The notes beneath the pieces are model-generated. The model made no database searches, was not told the DNA's origin, and was given only the letters and a program-made list of their open reading frames with translations. Below are positions 22,518 through 35,892 of a DNA stretch of 64,000 nt, one piece after another. The stretch is from Schistosoma mansoni (Eukaryota > Platyhelminthes > Trematoda > Strigeidida > Schistosomatidae): assembly GCF_000237925.1 (NCBI RefSeq), contig NC_031502.1, positions 31,153,229-31,217,228 on the forward strand. Direction: 5' to 3'. The number at the start of each line of letters is the position of its first letter. Within the stretch, counting starts at the first letter, position 1. A program made the translations under genes and the position numbers.

Positions 22518-25500
22518 ATGGTAAGTACTTGTACATTTATTAATACCTTTAGAGTAAAACGGACCCATCATACTGCTTTTTGGTTGAATGGTTTGATGCG
22601 ATATCATCTTTGATCAGAAGATTTCTACTCATATATCACACAAAGATTTCTTCTGTGGAAATGGTAAGCTTCATTGATTTCTTTATTTCTCCCGAAGCAT
22701 GAGGAGAAAACTAATAGGCTTTTTCTTAAACCTACTAGGATTGAAGGACTGAAATTATCTGACTTTTATCTAGGCAGCACGGTCACTATACTTTCTCGCT
22801 CGTTAAAAATTGTGGACTACGGGGATGAGTTCACTAAACGTGAATTTTTAAGTCGTTCAGAAAGGTAAATATACACTTTTTACATGATATTGGTTGTAAA
22901 GATGTGTTGTTTTTATCCCTCCAGCCTCCGTTTTCAGGGCTGGTGAAATTATAGGAATGTTGGAGGACAAATCACTTAGAATTATTAATCTAAAAATGAT
23001 GCGTTTCACATCAGATGAATTAAAATCCCTTTTAGATAACTACACGATTCTTTCAAGCATTCCGTAAGTCTTATGATTTTTCTGAACGTAATTCAAGACT
23101 GAAATGTGCATTCTTTTTTGTGTGAAAGCAATGTTGGATTTTAAATCAGAATATATGTCATGATAAAATAATTATTTAGACGATATACTGCCAAAAGTTC
23201 GCTATGATTTACCTGTCCAAAATAAGATTTAAATCCTATCACTTTGAAAGTCTCATACGTATGTTGTGTATAAAGTATTAACCTCTGTTTAAAAATATTT
23301 GTCAATGAAGTCACAAAGAACTGAAATAAAAACCGAGGTGTAAAAGTTATTACACGTAGTTTTTGTTGCGTTATATGTGATATATTGAATATTACATGTC
23401 ATTTCATTCTGTTATATTACCCACTTGATTCTCTTTGGATGACTATGATTTCTTCATATTGTGATGGTACCTCTTATTCTTTTCTACTAGCTTATTATAT
23501 TTTCATAATTCAAAGGACGCTACACTGCACTAGCAATATTGCCGTTTGAACATTATTGAGTCAGTTATTAGCGATAAATCAGAGAAATAGAGTAAATCTG
23601 ATAGCTGATGCATGAACCTTAAATAGCATTAACTGCTAAAATAGTTCCTACTACTAACTAAAGTAATCCTGTCAAAACAGACAATAAGCTTTTACATTGA
23701 AATCTACGTTATTATTGTAACCCATTAGATTAACTCTTATTAGGTGAAGAGTTTAGTTTAGTATTGGTTTTATTTTGGCGTGTTAATACGGTATACGTTA
23801 TTTCAGTATGATAGCAAGAACTAATGTTTTGCCCAAACAGAGAGATGGAAACAAAGTTGATTTTTACACATTTATGTACCGGTTAAAGATCTTTCGATCC
23901 ACGGAATTACGAGAAATTAATAACTGTAAAAACCGAGACATAAAAATTATAATAACAAAAAAGATAAAGAAACGCCATAACAGATTCATTAGCCACAAGA
24001 TTCAGGATGTGATATTGAAGAACTGAGCTGACATAGGCATCTAGCCAGATCTAAAAAGCATTTCAGTTATATCGTCTGAAAACTTTAATGCCTCGATTTG
24101 CAAGTTGGATTTCAATGTAGATTAATACAACTCTCAAACAATATGTGTCAATGATTTGAAGTTTGAATAACTATTTAAGGTGTTGCTGTTTAAATATGTC
24201 TCAGCGTTGATTCTATAATAATCTGGTAGTGAACACTTAATTGCTTCGTGTCTTTGTCAGTAACTCAAGTTTCTTAACCTTAATTATATGATTCGTAGTA
24301 TTTGAATAAATGTCTTGTTTGATAGTGAGAGGTACTATACGGTCATGAACAGTTAAAATAGATAAAGCAGTACTCAAAACTGTCGTCCAGTGCTTAAAAT
24401 GTAGTCTTTAGTCTACTGTACAGCAGTTTGACACTTCCTAAGTTTATATCTTTTCAATTTGACTAGTTTCACAATAATATACATAGTTGAATAAGGCGCA
24501 AAAGCATATCCACTTCAGTGATTAAAGTGAGTTGGTAGATTTTGAGGTCCAGAGTGATCCCGTTCTGTTTAAATAACTACTGACCTTCATGCCAAATGAA
24601 ATCTTTTCTCAAACTGTTTGTTTTATTCAGTACATTATTAAATGAACTGACTGGAAAACAACTTATCGCTTTGGAGGTAATGGGTACAAATGTGTGCTCA
24701 CTTCTATATGAATTCATTTATGGACCAAAAGGAAGTAGTGAAAACATTTTATCCAATCCTGATTTATTTATGATCACGTCAAATGTCGGTGACTCATTAA
24801 AACAAGCCAATAAAATATTTGGAAATCCTGGTGGACCAAATTTTCATGGAGCAGCATTACTAAAGAACACGACATTGTGTGTTATACGACCACACGCAGT
24901 ATCTGACGGTAATTTAGTTCTTTAGTTTGCGTAAAATTCATATATTCTAAAGCACGGTGGAGACAGATATTATATCGTCGATGAAACACCTATAGGTTGA
25001 AATTTACAAAAGTTGATGGCTAAACATTTCCAATAATTTATTTGGTTTAAATCACAGAATGACTTTAGTGAGAGTTGTTCTTTCTCTGTTACATGTTAGG
25101 TGAGAGTGATTAAATCATTCACAAGAAGACAGCCACCCCTGGGCAAGGATAAGAAACAGTTTCGAATATCCGTTTATACATCATTAAAAGCTCTGAAAAA
25201 TTAATGTTTAAAGTGACACTTTACTTAATCCCACACTACTCACAATGAATTGTGAATACTTGTTTTAGAGAATTTTACAGTAAATATTTATACAATATAT
25301 TAGGAGTCAGTTTTTTAAACACTAGTACAAATATTTTGTGGTGAGATATTTGTGATTAAAACTAGAAATTCTGAAGTTTATCAAGCAACTGTTGTTATGT
25401 AAAATTTTGAAAGCGTGAACGCACGCTTTGTTATACAGATTTCAGGGTTTTATGTCCAGGTGTATACTACTAATGCAATCTTATGTAACCCTTGAACGAA

Positions 25501-27657
25501 ACCATTCATAGAAAAGTTAAGCCTATTTACAGCTGAGTTGTTTTATTCAATACCATTACCGATATTACTTATTCCAGCTTCGTGTCTCACATTTAAGCAA
25601 GTAACTAAATCAGTAATACACCTAAATGTAAACGTACACATTCGTGCTTTTATTCATTTTTGTCAAAGAGATTACTTGGTAGTCTTTCACGTAGTATCTA
25701 TTGTTTGTACTGTAAGTTATATCATTGAACAATATCTTATATGTTGAAGAGTTAAACAATAAAGTAACCGATAACATATTTGTATTGTTTTTCAATAACT
25801 ACACCTGATACAATTTTCAACCAATTTAGTTTATTGCTGAATATTTTCAGTCTTTAAACAATTATTGTTACAGTGGTTTACCTTTTGGTGATGAAAAGTG
25901 CAATGTGTATTGTAGCTAACTCCTGTGAAGTTCAAATAATATTAATGACACATACACAATTAAAAGAAAAAATCCATCAGATATTATGTGTGGACCTAAA
26001 TCCCATCGGACAGGTGAATAGCCAGTTTTCTTTTCAATTCAACACTGTTTATGCCACAATCTGCAAAATAAATGACAAATTAATGTCCCACAAACCAAAG
26101 TCAAGTTCAGGCAAAAAAGGATAGGCTACGTTTTATGATTCATATGTGTAAACTCTTTGAAATCATTCATGCTTACCACTTTACTAAGTGATTACAAATT
26201 TAATTCATGTTATAGGTCTTACTGGGAAAATTTGGAGTGCAATTAATGAAAAAGGATTTCGCGTGACAGCAGCTCGTTTGTATCGTTTATCGAAAGCAGA
26301 TGCAGCTGATTTTTTAGAGGTTTATAAAGGTGTAGTACAAGAATATCCAGAGATGTTGGATCAATTGTCTTCAGGACCTTGTATAGCATTGGAAATAGAT
26401 ATTCCGGACCCCAATTTAAATGTCCATCAAGCTTTCCGGGAGTTCACTGGACCAATAGACCCAGTGAGTTTTCGTTTGCATATATTATTTAATGGATTTT
26501 TCTCATTGTTAATTAATAAAAACATTAAATCTGTACTTTTTGACATCAACTATATGTGGTAGAATTTACAATATGTGATCCGAATCACTCATAGATCCAT
26601 CGCTGATTCTTTCAATTTGCTTCAGATAAAATGTCAGTCTATATCTTACATGTGTATTTACAAAGAAAAGTACTTTCGTGCTCACCAATAATGATAGCCA
26701 AGATCTATGTTCAGTCCCAAATTAATTGATTTAGTTTCTGATAACAAAACCACTATTACTTCTTGGTTTCGTAATTAATAACATCATCACCCGTTTCCTG
26801 AAATTGCGATTTGTTAAAGTTCTAAATACATTTTTCCACTAACGGTTTATCATTTTCATGTCAAAATCATGGCTCAGTGGTTTAAGTACTTCATGTTTGT
26901 TGTGATGGGCTAAGTATTTGGTGAAGAATGGTTCAACATGAGAAAAGAAACATCTCAAATCACAGATAACTAGAGTTATAGGAGAATCTTCTAGAAAGTG
27001 TTTAAAGTCACTGAGTTAGATAAAACAATCTATAAGATTGGAGGCAGCGATATGAATAGTTGACTTCAGGACAACTCATGCTCTGTTGATTTCCAAACCC
27101 ACTCTAAAATAATGAAATAAGTGTGGTTGATGGATAGTGAATGTAGAATATGCACTGTGGTGAAACAAAAAGGCTTCATTTATCAGTGAAAACCTGATTA
27201 AATTATGGACCATTAACATTTCAACTGTTTTTGACTTGTTTTCAGTAATTAGTTATGCATATGAACTGTCAAATCTATTCGAATGCTTAAAAGTTTATTG
27301 ATATTTAGATCGTAAAAACGTTCATGTCAATTAATTAGTGTTGACCTAAACTTCTGGGAAATCGCCAGTTCCTTAAAATCTACGGGTACGTCTTGGTGAT
27401 TAGTACCAACATGCGTGTAAACTAGGTTTTCGGTATTCCGCCACAATTATCTGGCAGAAATCTATCTGGAAATTTCATTTGTTGAAATTGATGTTTTTCT
27501 TTCTATACAGGAAATTGCAAAATACTTACGACCGGATACACTAAGAGCTAGATTTGGAGTTACTAAAGTCAAAAATGCTATTCATTGTACTGATTTACCT
27601 GAGGATACTGAACGTGAAGTAATTACGTTGTTTTATTTCATGTCACGTGCATATTGA
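22518..27657 (+). CDS. NME7: NME7 (DM10 plus two NDK domains), complete, 7 exons
   Basis: Exons: 22518-22520, 22553-22663, 22698-22864, 22902-23063, 24631-24908, 26216-26463, 27511-27657. They total 1,116 nt, 371 aa plus TGA; human NME7 is 376 aa. All introns are GT..AG and the phases agree. Residues 1-90 form the DM10 domain (FLVEWFDA, then SSVEM|HEEK across an intron, then LKIVDYGDEFTKREF). The first NDK domain (about 92-235) contains FIPPASVFRAGEIIG and LKMMRF; the second (about 236-371) contains CVIRPHAVSDG, EVYKGVVQEY, SGPCIALEI, FREFTGPIDP, LRARFG and KNAIHCTDLPED. In animals NME7 associates with gamma-tubulin complexes and ciliary microtubules. The first NDK domain has lost its catalytic Lys and His; the second keeps His but has Arg for Lys. 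The last exon runs past a GTAATT donor-like site, because the read-through end (EVITLFYF) aligns with the family's EVQYFF end. Confidence 0.93.
22521..22901 (+). other. Three micro-introns (32, 34 and 37 nt) of NME7
   Basis: Introns lie at 22521-22552 (GTAAGT..TTTAG), 22664-22697 (GTAAGC..GAAG) and 22865-22901 (GTAAAT..AAAG). They are inferred from frame and phase continuity and from alignment across each junction. The third ends in AAAG; using it restores the family segment around FIPPASVFRAGEII, which a competing TTTTCAG acceptor downstream would remove. The later introns are 1,567, 1,307 and 1,047 nt. Confidence 0.85.
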
Positions 27658-29637
27658 TATTTCATTATTGTGATCATATAGCATTCTCTCCATATTTTAT
27701 GTTATTGATACTACTATTAGTAATAATACTGAAGTCTTCATAACATATGCTGACTGGACGAAATGTACTTACCATTTTTCTTGCTTTTGGAGACATTATC
27801 GAAGAATTATTGGGAGATCCAAACAATATACTACGATCATTCAGTCAATCATAAAAAAGTTTGAGACTTGGAACATTTCGGCTCAAATTATTATACTTTA
27901 TGACTTCATTGACAAAGAAATGAAGTCAAAATATTGTGTGATATTACGAAAAAGATATTAAAAACTAAGCTCAGGTAATATAGTTCAAAAATAGTCGGTT
28001 GCAATATCTTACAATATGCGCTGAAATGCCGCAAGTATATAGAATTCAATCAGAATTTTATGGATGATGGGAATAGACGAACTGTTCAAAATGAAAAAAA
28101 GTTTCAAAGAGGAACATGCATAAGAGGAAGGGATGATGGAATAAGAATTATTACAAGTAGGGGAACCATTTAAACTACCGAATTAACAGTATAAACAAGA
28201 AAGATATGTATGGGAACGGATAGTTTGTAAGAATGGTCAAGTATCCCTCAATCTACCTTTTACTAATACATAAAACGCGAGCGAACATTGGATAAAATTA
28301 ACAGATACATTGAACCTACAATGGAAGAGTGATTTCAATGTTTTCAGGTCAAATGATTCTTTTTCCATGATCAACCAATGTTAATATTTATGCCTATCGA
28401 TATTATCTAGCTTGAACATATAAATATACAATTACATTTTTGTAAATCTTTGATTTTATCAGACTAAATTGTGTGTTATTTTTTGAATTCCCTATAGGTT
28501 AACTACTTTTTCAATAATCTGGATAAGTAAAACAATGTTGAATATCAAAAAAAAAAGAAAATAACACTGTATAATTTGTGTGAATTCAGCTTCTATTAGG
28601 AAATTTATCCCATAATATTGAAGTAATCGACTTCTGTACATTTATTGTGTCGATCAAAACAACGGATAACATTACATTTCAATTATTCAATGATCAATCC
28701 CGAAGTGATAAATAATATTGTTTTCCTAACAAAATAAATTAGAATTTATTTATCTATGCTTCCGTTATCTTAAGTAACTGAAGTCATAGTCTTCTTTTGC
28801 CCCTATGTGTGGTCAAAATAATTTTAGCATATATTGTATGGAATAAAAGCTAATAAAATAACAGACATGACTAATTCATTGAAATATCTTCGAGTCTATC
28901 TAATCGTCATTACGGACACTTTTTCTCTTGATACTTTTTAGAAAGAATTGAAAATAAATATGCTAGTACTCGAATTAGACGGCTATGATAACGATGCCAA
29001 TCATAGTACTGAGGAAATGAGTGGAAAGTAGCTAGAACTACAAGAAACGAAGACCAAAAGTGATTTTCTTCAAAAACAAATACATTGCGTCGACACAAAA
29101 CGAAAAGAAAGTTAAGATTTTTAAGAAGGAAAATATGAAGAAATAAATGAATAAATCCTATCTCAAATTTAGGGGAAGATAAAGTGTGACTATGATCGAT
29201 TTCTGGCCCATAAATATATCTTACAGATTTTACTTAGAAAGACTATGTTACATGACATAGCTAGAATAAACCAATGGTATATTCACATATGGATTCTGAG
29301 ACTTGACTTTTAGATGATAGAACGATAGACGGAATATTTATGGTTAGGTTATAGGATATTAGTTTCAAATATGAATAATGCATACTAGTGTTTCAATAGA
29401 AACTATTTTAGATTTGGGACCCGCCTAATGTAGTATCTAAGTCTATGCAGCTCTTCAAATACAGTTTTTCACGTTCGAATTATCTACATTACTAACAATT
29501 CGATCGAAACTAAGTTCCGTAGGTACAGAAAATAAGAAACCCAACTGAAAACAACCACAACTCGGCATAATAAATGTTTTCTATATCATCAGTTATTTCA
29601 AATAAAATCTTTTCATATGTAAAATCAGTAGTCTTTT
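27658..29637. other. Intergenic, nothing recognised
   Basis: AT-rich sequence downstream of NME7, including its 3' untranslated region. No gene, RNA or clear repeat was seen; the open frame at 28910-29098 has no recognisable content. Confidence 0.4.
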
Positions 29638-30005
29638 ATTGAGATCATAAACTGATAAATGTTAGACCACAAATGAAAACCTGTAATCGCTGGATGGCCG
29701 TTTCATTCTAGTATGGGACTCCTCAACAATGCGCTTCCACTATCCTGCATGCGCGACTTCAACACAGGACATTCGGCCTCGTGTGAACGCTTAACCACTA
29801 GACCACTGAGCCCGCATCCAACGGTATTAATGCTTAACTTCAACCAACCCATGATATTGTGCGACCATATTTCATTATCTCTGGTAGGAAACTGTATAAC
29901 TTCTGACACAGTTGAAGTCCACTGGTGACAGCTTCTCACTAGAACTCCGAGAATCACCTCTCGAAACCAGTCATCAGTGAGCACATGAAAATTGTCTGTA
30001 TAGGG
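29638..30005 (-). mobile_element. SM-alpha-like SINE copy (minus strand)
   Basis: This is a copy of the same family as 61,002-61,341, similar along its full length. In minus sense it has a tRNA-like 5' part with box-A-like GGCTCAGTGGTCTAGTGG and a decayed box B, then a hammerhead-like block near 29,695-29,730 (GAGGAGTCCCATAC, then GAATGAAACGGCC). The CUGANGA core is mutated (TTGAGGA) and stem II is weak, so self-cleavage is unlikely. The 3' end reads TTTATGATCTCAAT-like sequence shared by the other copies. Confidence 0.72.
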
Positions 30006-31209
30006 TTGTGGAGATTGAGTTTCTGTTGAGATCATGAACCGAATATTGACCGGTTCACACCTCTTTACAGAAAACCAGCGATCATTAACCAAGAATCCAT
30101 ATGATGGTCTCCAAAAATCAAACTATGAAGAAATCAGTTTACTATAGCCATGAAGACCTTATGTATATGGAAGAAAAACCATCTGTGGGTATATAAAGTC
30201 TCCACTATTAACGTTATAGAATGTTTTGTCCACACGGAAGACATTAGTAATTAGTAATAATACGTGAGATTGTGAACAATATACTGAACATCACACTTAA
30301 ACTGAAATTTGTACTAAAAGTGACAGCAAATAAACTTATGAAGATTTATCGATATAAACACTGCTGTAACTTAGTGAAGAGAATTTGGAAAGTGACTAAG
30401 CTTTGAAGATTGTTCTGAAAATGGTTCTCTCGTTTCTCTTAAAAAGAATAAATTCAGATTCATGTGATTTCATGAAAAGGGAGTGTATTGATCCTTAGTT
30501 CTGTGTTCACAAGATTAGAATTAAATGGTTTATACAACTAAATTTCCCTCTACTCTGATTTACGCCATGATATAACTTCAGCAAGCTTGAAAAATTGTAA
30601 TCGTATGGTCTGAAGTCATAAAACATACACTTACTAAGAATTAGTAATAGGTCTTAGTATCAATATAACTCTTAAGTCATGACGCCTAAATTGATACCAT
30701 ATTATGACTAGTCTTTAAATCATAAATAATTAGTCGAACCACCGCTATCTTTCAGATTGAGATTTAATTTTGATACAAGTACCGTATATTGGCCTTTTAT
30801 ATCCACCGCAAAACTTCCCAACTAATAGACATGCTCACTCATTACGTGGTTCTAAATTCATTTCGTTTGTAACAAAATCATTCCATGTTATTTGGTGAGT
30901 AACACTCGAGCTGGAATTAAAATTGCAAGCGGCAGTAAATCTCTGAATGCCTGCTATCGTGAGATACATTTGGTGAAATATTAATAGCTATTATACAAAT
31001 TTAGATAATATAACTTAAGAATTTATAGAAGGCGATTACGAAAAATAAACCATTGTAATTAATTACATATATCACTATATGGTAAAATGCAAATAATGTG
31101 TAGTATTAGTGTTAGAAAAATTTGTCTTAAATGAAACTTTATACAAGCGAACAAATGTGTTCGGCCAAACAAGCTAAGAATATTAATGTGTACACGGCAG
31201 CATAAGAAA
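30006..31209. other. Intergenic, nothing recognised
   Basis: AT-rich sequence between the SINE and the end of the ECT2-like gene, whose 3' untranslated region must lie in its right part. Nothing else was recognised. Confidence 0.4.
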
Positions 31210-34200
31210 TTAATTCTTTCTGAAAAATAGACCACGAAATAAGCTGTCACGCCGGGAACTAGGTAGAGAACTTTGAGAATTTAACTCAGTGTTAATTTTG
31301 TCAGAGCCTATTTTCCTTGACTCTTTTGCTTTAACCATAATGGAAGATCTCTGGAACATTTGACTTACAGCGCGAAGTTTCGGTTTTTTCTGCTTTTTAC
31401 CATGCTTTCTAGAGCAACCTTCATCAAAACCGCCAAGAAACGATCCAGATGGCGATCTGAATGAATGACGAACATCATCTGATGTACTAAAACCAAGATG
31501 ACTTGCTGATTCCCAAACAGCACTACCGGCACGGCACTTAAGATTTGGAGTATTGCGGTTAGAAATAACATCGACTCGATTAACAGGATTATCCAGTGTA
31601 GAGAGACTGTCTAGACTTGTTAAACTAAGAAGAGAACTTCCAAGTTGAGAGAAAGGAACATCATCTTCATCATCATTTAAATCAAGATCATCGAATGAAT
31701 TTTGTCTGGATGAACGAGGTAGAAGACGTCGAATCGGTTTGGGTGTCATAGCTAAACGACTAGGAGGTAGCATGGCACGATTGAGCGCGGAATTTCCATG
31801 ATTAATATTATTTAGATTGTTATTAGTACGCAAGGCTGTGTTTAGAAAATTGCTTAGTGATGTACAAGATGACTAAAAACACAAAAAGAAACATCTTTTG
31901 ATATGGTGATGAAAAGGAAGCATATACTCATGTTTTATTCACATTTCAAACATAAAAGATAGTCAATAAAAAGAGCGGAAAGCAAATAATAAAATGCTTA
32001 AAATAATATTATTTACCAGAAAACAGGCTACCAGTTTACGTAAGAAGAAATGTAATGAGTAGAATCTAACAGCTACCAAAGCGAGTTGACAAAGCTCATC
32101 TATTCCAACAAAGCAAATATATGCCAAAATTTGTATCAAGGTGTGACCAACACTATTTATGGTGGTTGGTGAGTGCTAATCTATAAGACTGACGCAAATA
32201 CTCACTGGAAAGTCAGAATACGACCTTCTTCCTCTGAACAGGAAATATTGTTACGGTACTGTACATTATCGATATCTACCTTAATAAAAGGGAGTAGGGA
32301 AGTTGGTCGTTTGTAGCTCGCCTTACGTAAGAAAGTGTAGATATTTTTAGGCAGGGTTCGCAAGACGACCGCAGTTAAAGTTTTTGGGTGACAGCTACGA
32401 ATCAACAGCAGTAATGAAAGTGAATGCATGGTTAATCAATTCTAGTTTATTGGTTGTTTTAATAGGTTTAGCTTTGAGAATGGAAAGAAGCGTAATGCGA
32501 TTAGACCACATGCGGAAATCAAACCACCTGGTTAAACTTAAGAACACATATTAGCATCCATGAAATTATCGTTCTATGCAACCAATCTGATAAGCACTAT
32601 TTAGTAGGTTATTGTGCTGACATGGTACTGAATTACAATCTGCTACGTTTTTCATTTTCCGCATTAATTCAGACCTTCTTAATTAACGTACTCTATACAC
32701 TCCCAACTTTAGTCTATACTAAATATTTTTCAAATAAACCCATCTCTATTAGTTGCATCCTTATAATTTACAATGATTGAACTAGTTTGATTTGATTTCA
32801 GATAAATGTAAGCATAAATGCTTAGCTTCAAGCAAAACGGACGACAAAACGCTTTCATCACTGCTGCTCTCTTGGTAAATAGTTATTTTGTCAATCTTCA
32901 GATATCTGAATAAATATTTCACTTTCTGCGTAACTTATACTAATACTAATCAAACAATTTTAAATCTGACACCACCGTAATATCGATATAATACGTGTGA
33001 AAAATATACACTTACTCCCAGAAATGAACCAAGCATTGAACGTCGAGGACTTGGGATAAGATACATGTCTGTTGTTTGGCTTTCATCCATCTCAATGGGA
33101 ACGTGCAATCTGTGGGAAGTTGGAGTGCTAGGGGGCTGTGGAGGCTGTGCCCCGAACTGGCGTTTGGCAGAAGCTGGCAGGCGGCGAGGGGTTTTTATAG
33201 ATATATTGCGGGTTAATTGTCGCGTGATTCTGGAAAACATGGATGAGTAATTGTGGGTACAAAAATATAAAAATACACCTGTTTTACAAATACAGAGAAG
33301 TGTCACATCGATAATAGTGGTACATTTTCATCAAATGATTTCATCATGGGATCTGATTGTGAGTTTTATTTCTTATATAAATAGAAATAAGTTTCCACTA
33401 TTGAATAAGACTAAAAGCATACAGAGACAAATTATGAGCATATTTTTAAATAAAAGGTAAGAAGTGATCAGACATCCGCTTTTCCTCCTCCCGATCTCGT
33501 AAACAACACTTCTGCCGCGAGAAGGCAGTGAGTAGAACTTCTTTGGTAGTGGCTGCATAAACTTACTGCTGAAAATAACGTTCTCGTTGTCTGAATTTTC
33601 GGGCATTTACCTCCTATCAGGAGTTCCACTTATCGACTTAGAATACGCAGATGACATAGTTCTGTTTAGTGAAAACGCTGATGAAATTCAGTCTTTTGGT
33701 AGCACTGAACAACAACACTAGGATGTTTGGGGTGCGTTTCTCCCCATCTAAATGCAAGTTATTGCTCCAGGACTGGTCTCCGTCAACACCTGAATCAAGA
33801 ATAGGAAGTGAAGTGGACGAACGCGTCGACAACTTCACTTATCTTGGAAGTCTGATCAGCCCTAATGGGTAGATGTCTGACGAAATCTGTGCACAGATTC
33901 AGAAATCTCGTTTGGCTTCTGCCAATTTACGTCACCTATGGCGAAGGCGAGATATTTGTCTATCAATAAAAGGATGAGTATACTATGCGACAGTTCGTTC
34001 TATTCTAATTTACGGCTGCGAAACGTGGCCATTAAAGGTAGACGATATTCGTAAGTTACTAGTATTTGATCACAGATGTCTTAGAAATGTTGCTCGCATC
34101 TGCTGGGATCACGGGTAAGTAATAATGGGGTTAGACACAGGGTATTAAGGAATGATGGTAAATCAGTTGATGAGGTTGTAAATATTCATCGACTGAGATG

Positions 34201-35837
34201 GTTGGTCTACGTGTTACGTATGCCTTAACAGCGATTACCATGACGCGCTATGCTGACTAGTGTGGAAAATGGTTGGAAGAGAGTTAGTGGCGGCCAAACG
34301 GAAACCTGTCATCAGTCCTTGAAGTCGCTAACTTCTAGTCTGAACCATGTTGTCAGATGCAGACTACTTGGTTGGGGTTCGCGTGACTATCGTAACCGAG
34401 GGTTGGAGACTGGGTGACATGGCTGACGGACGACCATAATGACGATAGTATATACACTCTTTGTCTTCCCTTAAAGCGTGAGATAAAAATTACTTTATAC
34501 CTTTCTTTCTACGAACTATTTCTTTCTCCTTGCACCATATCCTTATATGAAATCTTTTTCACTACGATTGAAGTAACTGTCACTGTGAGTTTGATGTTTA
34601 TCTTGTTGTGCTAATGGGGTATGGTAACCTGGGCTGATGCATATATATGCCTGGTTCTATGTTGTGGATGACTGACTGAGGGGTTTAAGTATTCAGTTCT
34701 GAGTTACATGATCTGTTTCAGATGGGATCCACCCAAAATACCGCAGTTAAAAAGGGTGACCATCAAAGGGGCGCATATAAATAAAGATGAACATTAAAAG
34801 AGGAGATAACATTTCTAATGGTGTCAAATCTGTTCGTTTTGCCCTACGACAAATCAAAAAAGTAGTTTTCTAAACATCTAATGAAGAGTTTACTTTCAAC
34901 AAATGTTGTAATTCTTCGTACGTCTACTTCAAATAACTAGGGGATAGTCTATTTAGAGGAATGTTTAAGAAAATGTTTGCTAGATTTTAATTTGAAGCCC
35001 TAAGTGCCAAAAACATGCCTTACTTTTAAAATAAAAATTTATCCTCGATATTCCTTATTATATGTATCCCTGAAAACATTGTCCTCCAACGAAACTTAAC
35101 GAACTTTTATTTTGCAGATTATTGACGTCCGCGATAATAAGAGTCAAATGAATAGGTTTTATTTCACACCAGTTTTATGAACAGATAGGCTTTGTGCAAT
35201 TACTATCAATATAGACCTGTCGAGTACATAATTCTCACTGTGGTTGAAACCATACTTAGATCTACGTATGACAGAGAAACGTTTATACAGTTTTCTCTTA
35301 AAAATTGATTAGCTTAAATTAAAAATCTAACTAAATTACAGCAATATCGTATAGATGAGTTCACTGCAGAGGTAGTAGCACTCTATCATATCATAACTCT
35401 TATGCCTAATTTTTTTTACAGTTGATAGGTTATTGATGCTTTACCATATTTTTAGTTCCTAGTCATTTGCTATTACCACCTTCCTGTTTTTTTATTTGTT
35501 CTTCATCTTTTTCGTATCCTTTAAGTGGACAACTTTTGATTTTATCTTATTATTTTTCTTTTAATTATTGATCGTTACCCAACATTATGTCGATAATTCA
35601 AGTTGTAAATTACTCTATATTTTTCGACAGACTAAGAGGGGTGGTGGTAATCGGCGTAAGTAAGCGACATAAAAATTTAAAATTCGGACCCCGAATACCC
35701 GACACGTTGATAACTCATCACCATAAAGTGCCGATTTATTGCTAACTGACTAAATACAATACATCAAAAGGGCTAACATCAATTTAATATAGATGTACAT
35801 GCTACATGCATTACGAAATTTTAGTAACACAGTTAAA

Positions 35838-35892
<55 letters not shown>

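Noticed and set aside
22925-22934. TTTTCAG as the acceptor of the third NME7 intron
   Set aside because: It keeps the frame but removes about 11 residues that align with the family (FIPPASVF); the acceptor at 22,901 keeps them in the same phase.
23808-24026. Extra NME7 exon in the large intron
   Set aside because: The flanking exons already join in phase at a conserved position, and the lysine-rich 72-aa frame does not resemble an NDK domain.
24909-26215. Open frames at 25538-25747 and 25873-26124 as separate genes
   Set aside because: They lie in an NME7 intron and show no motif or splice logic.
32202-32429. Additional ECT2 exon
   Set aside because: Exons 33229..33016 and 31872..31210 join in phase 0 without it, and the visible acceptor would give the wrong phase.
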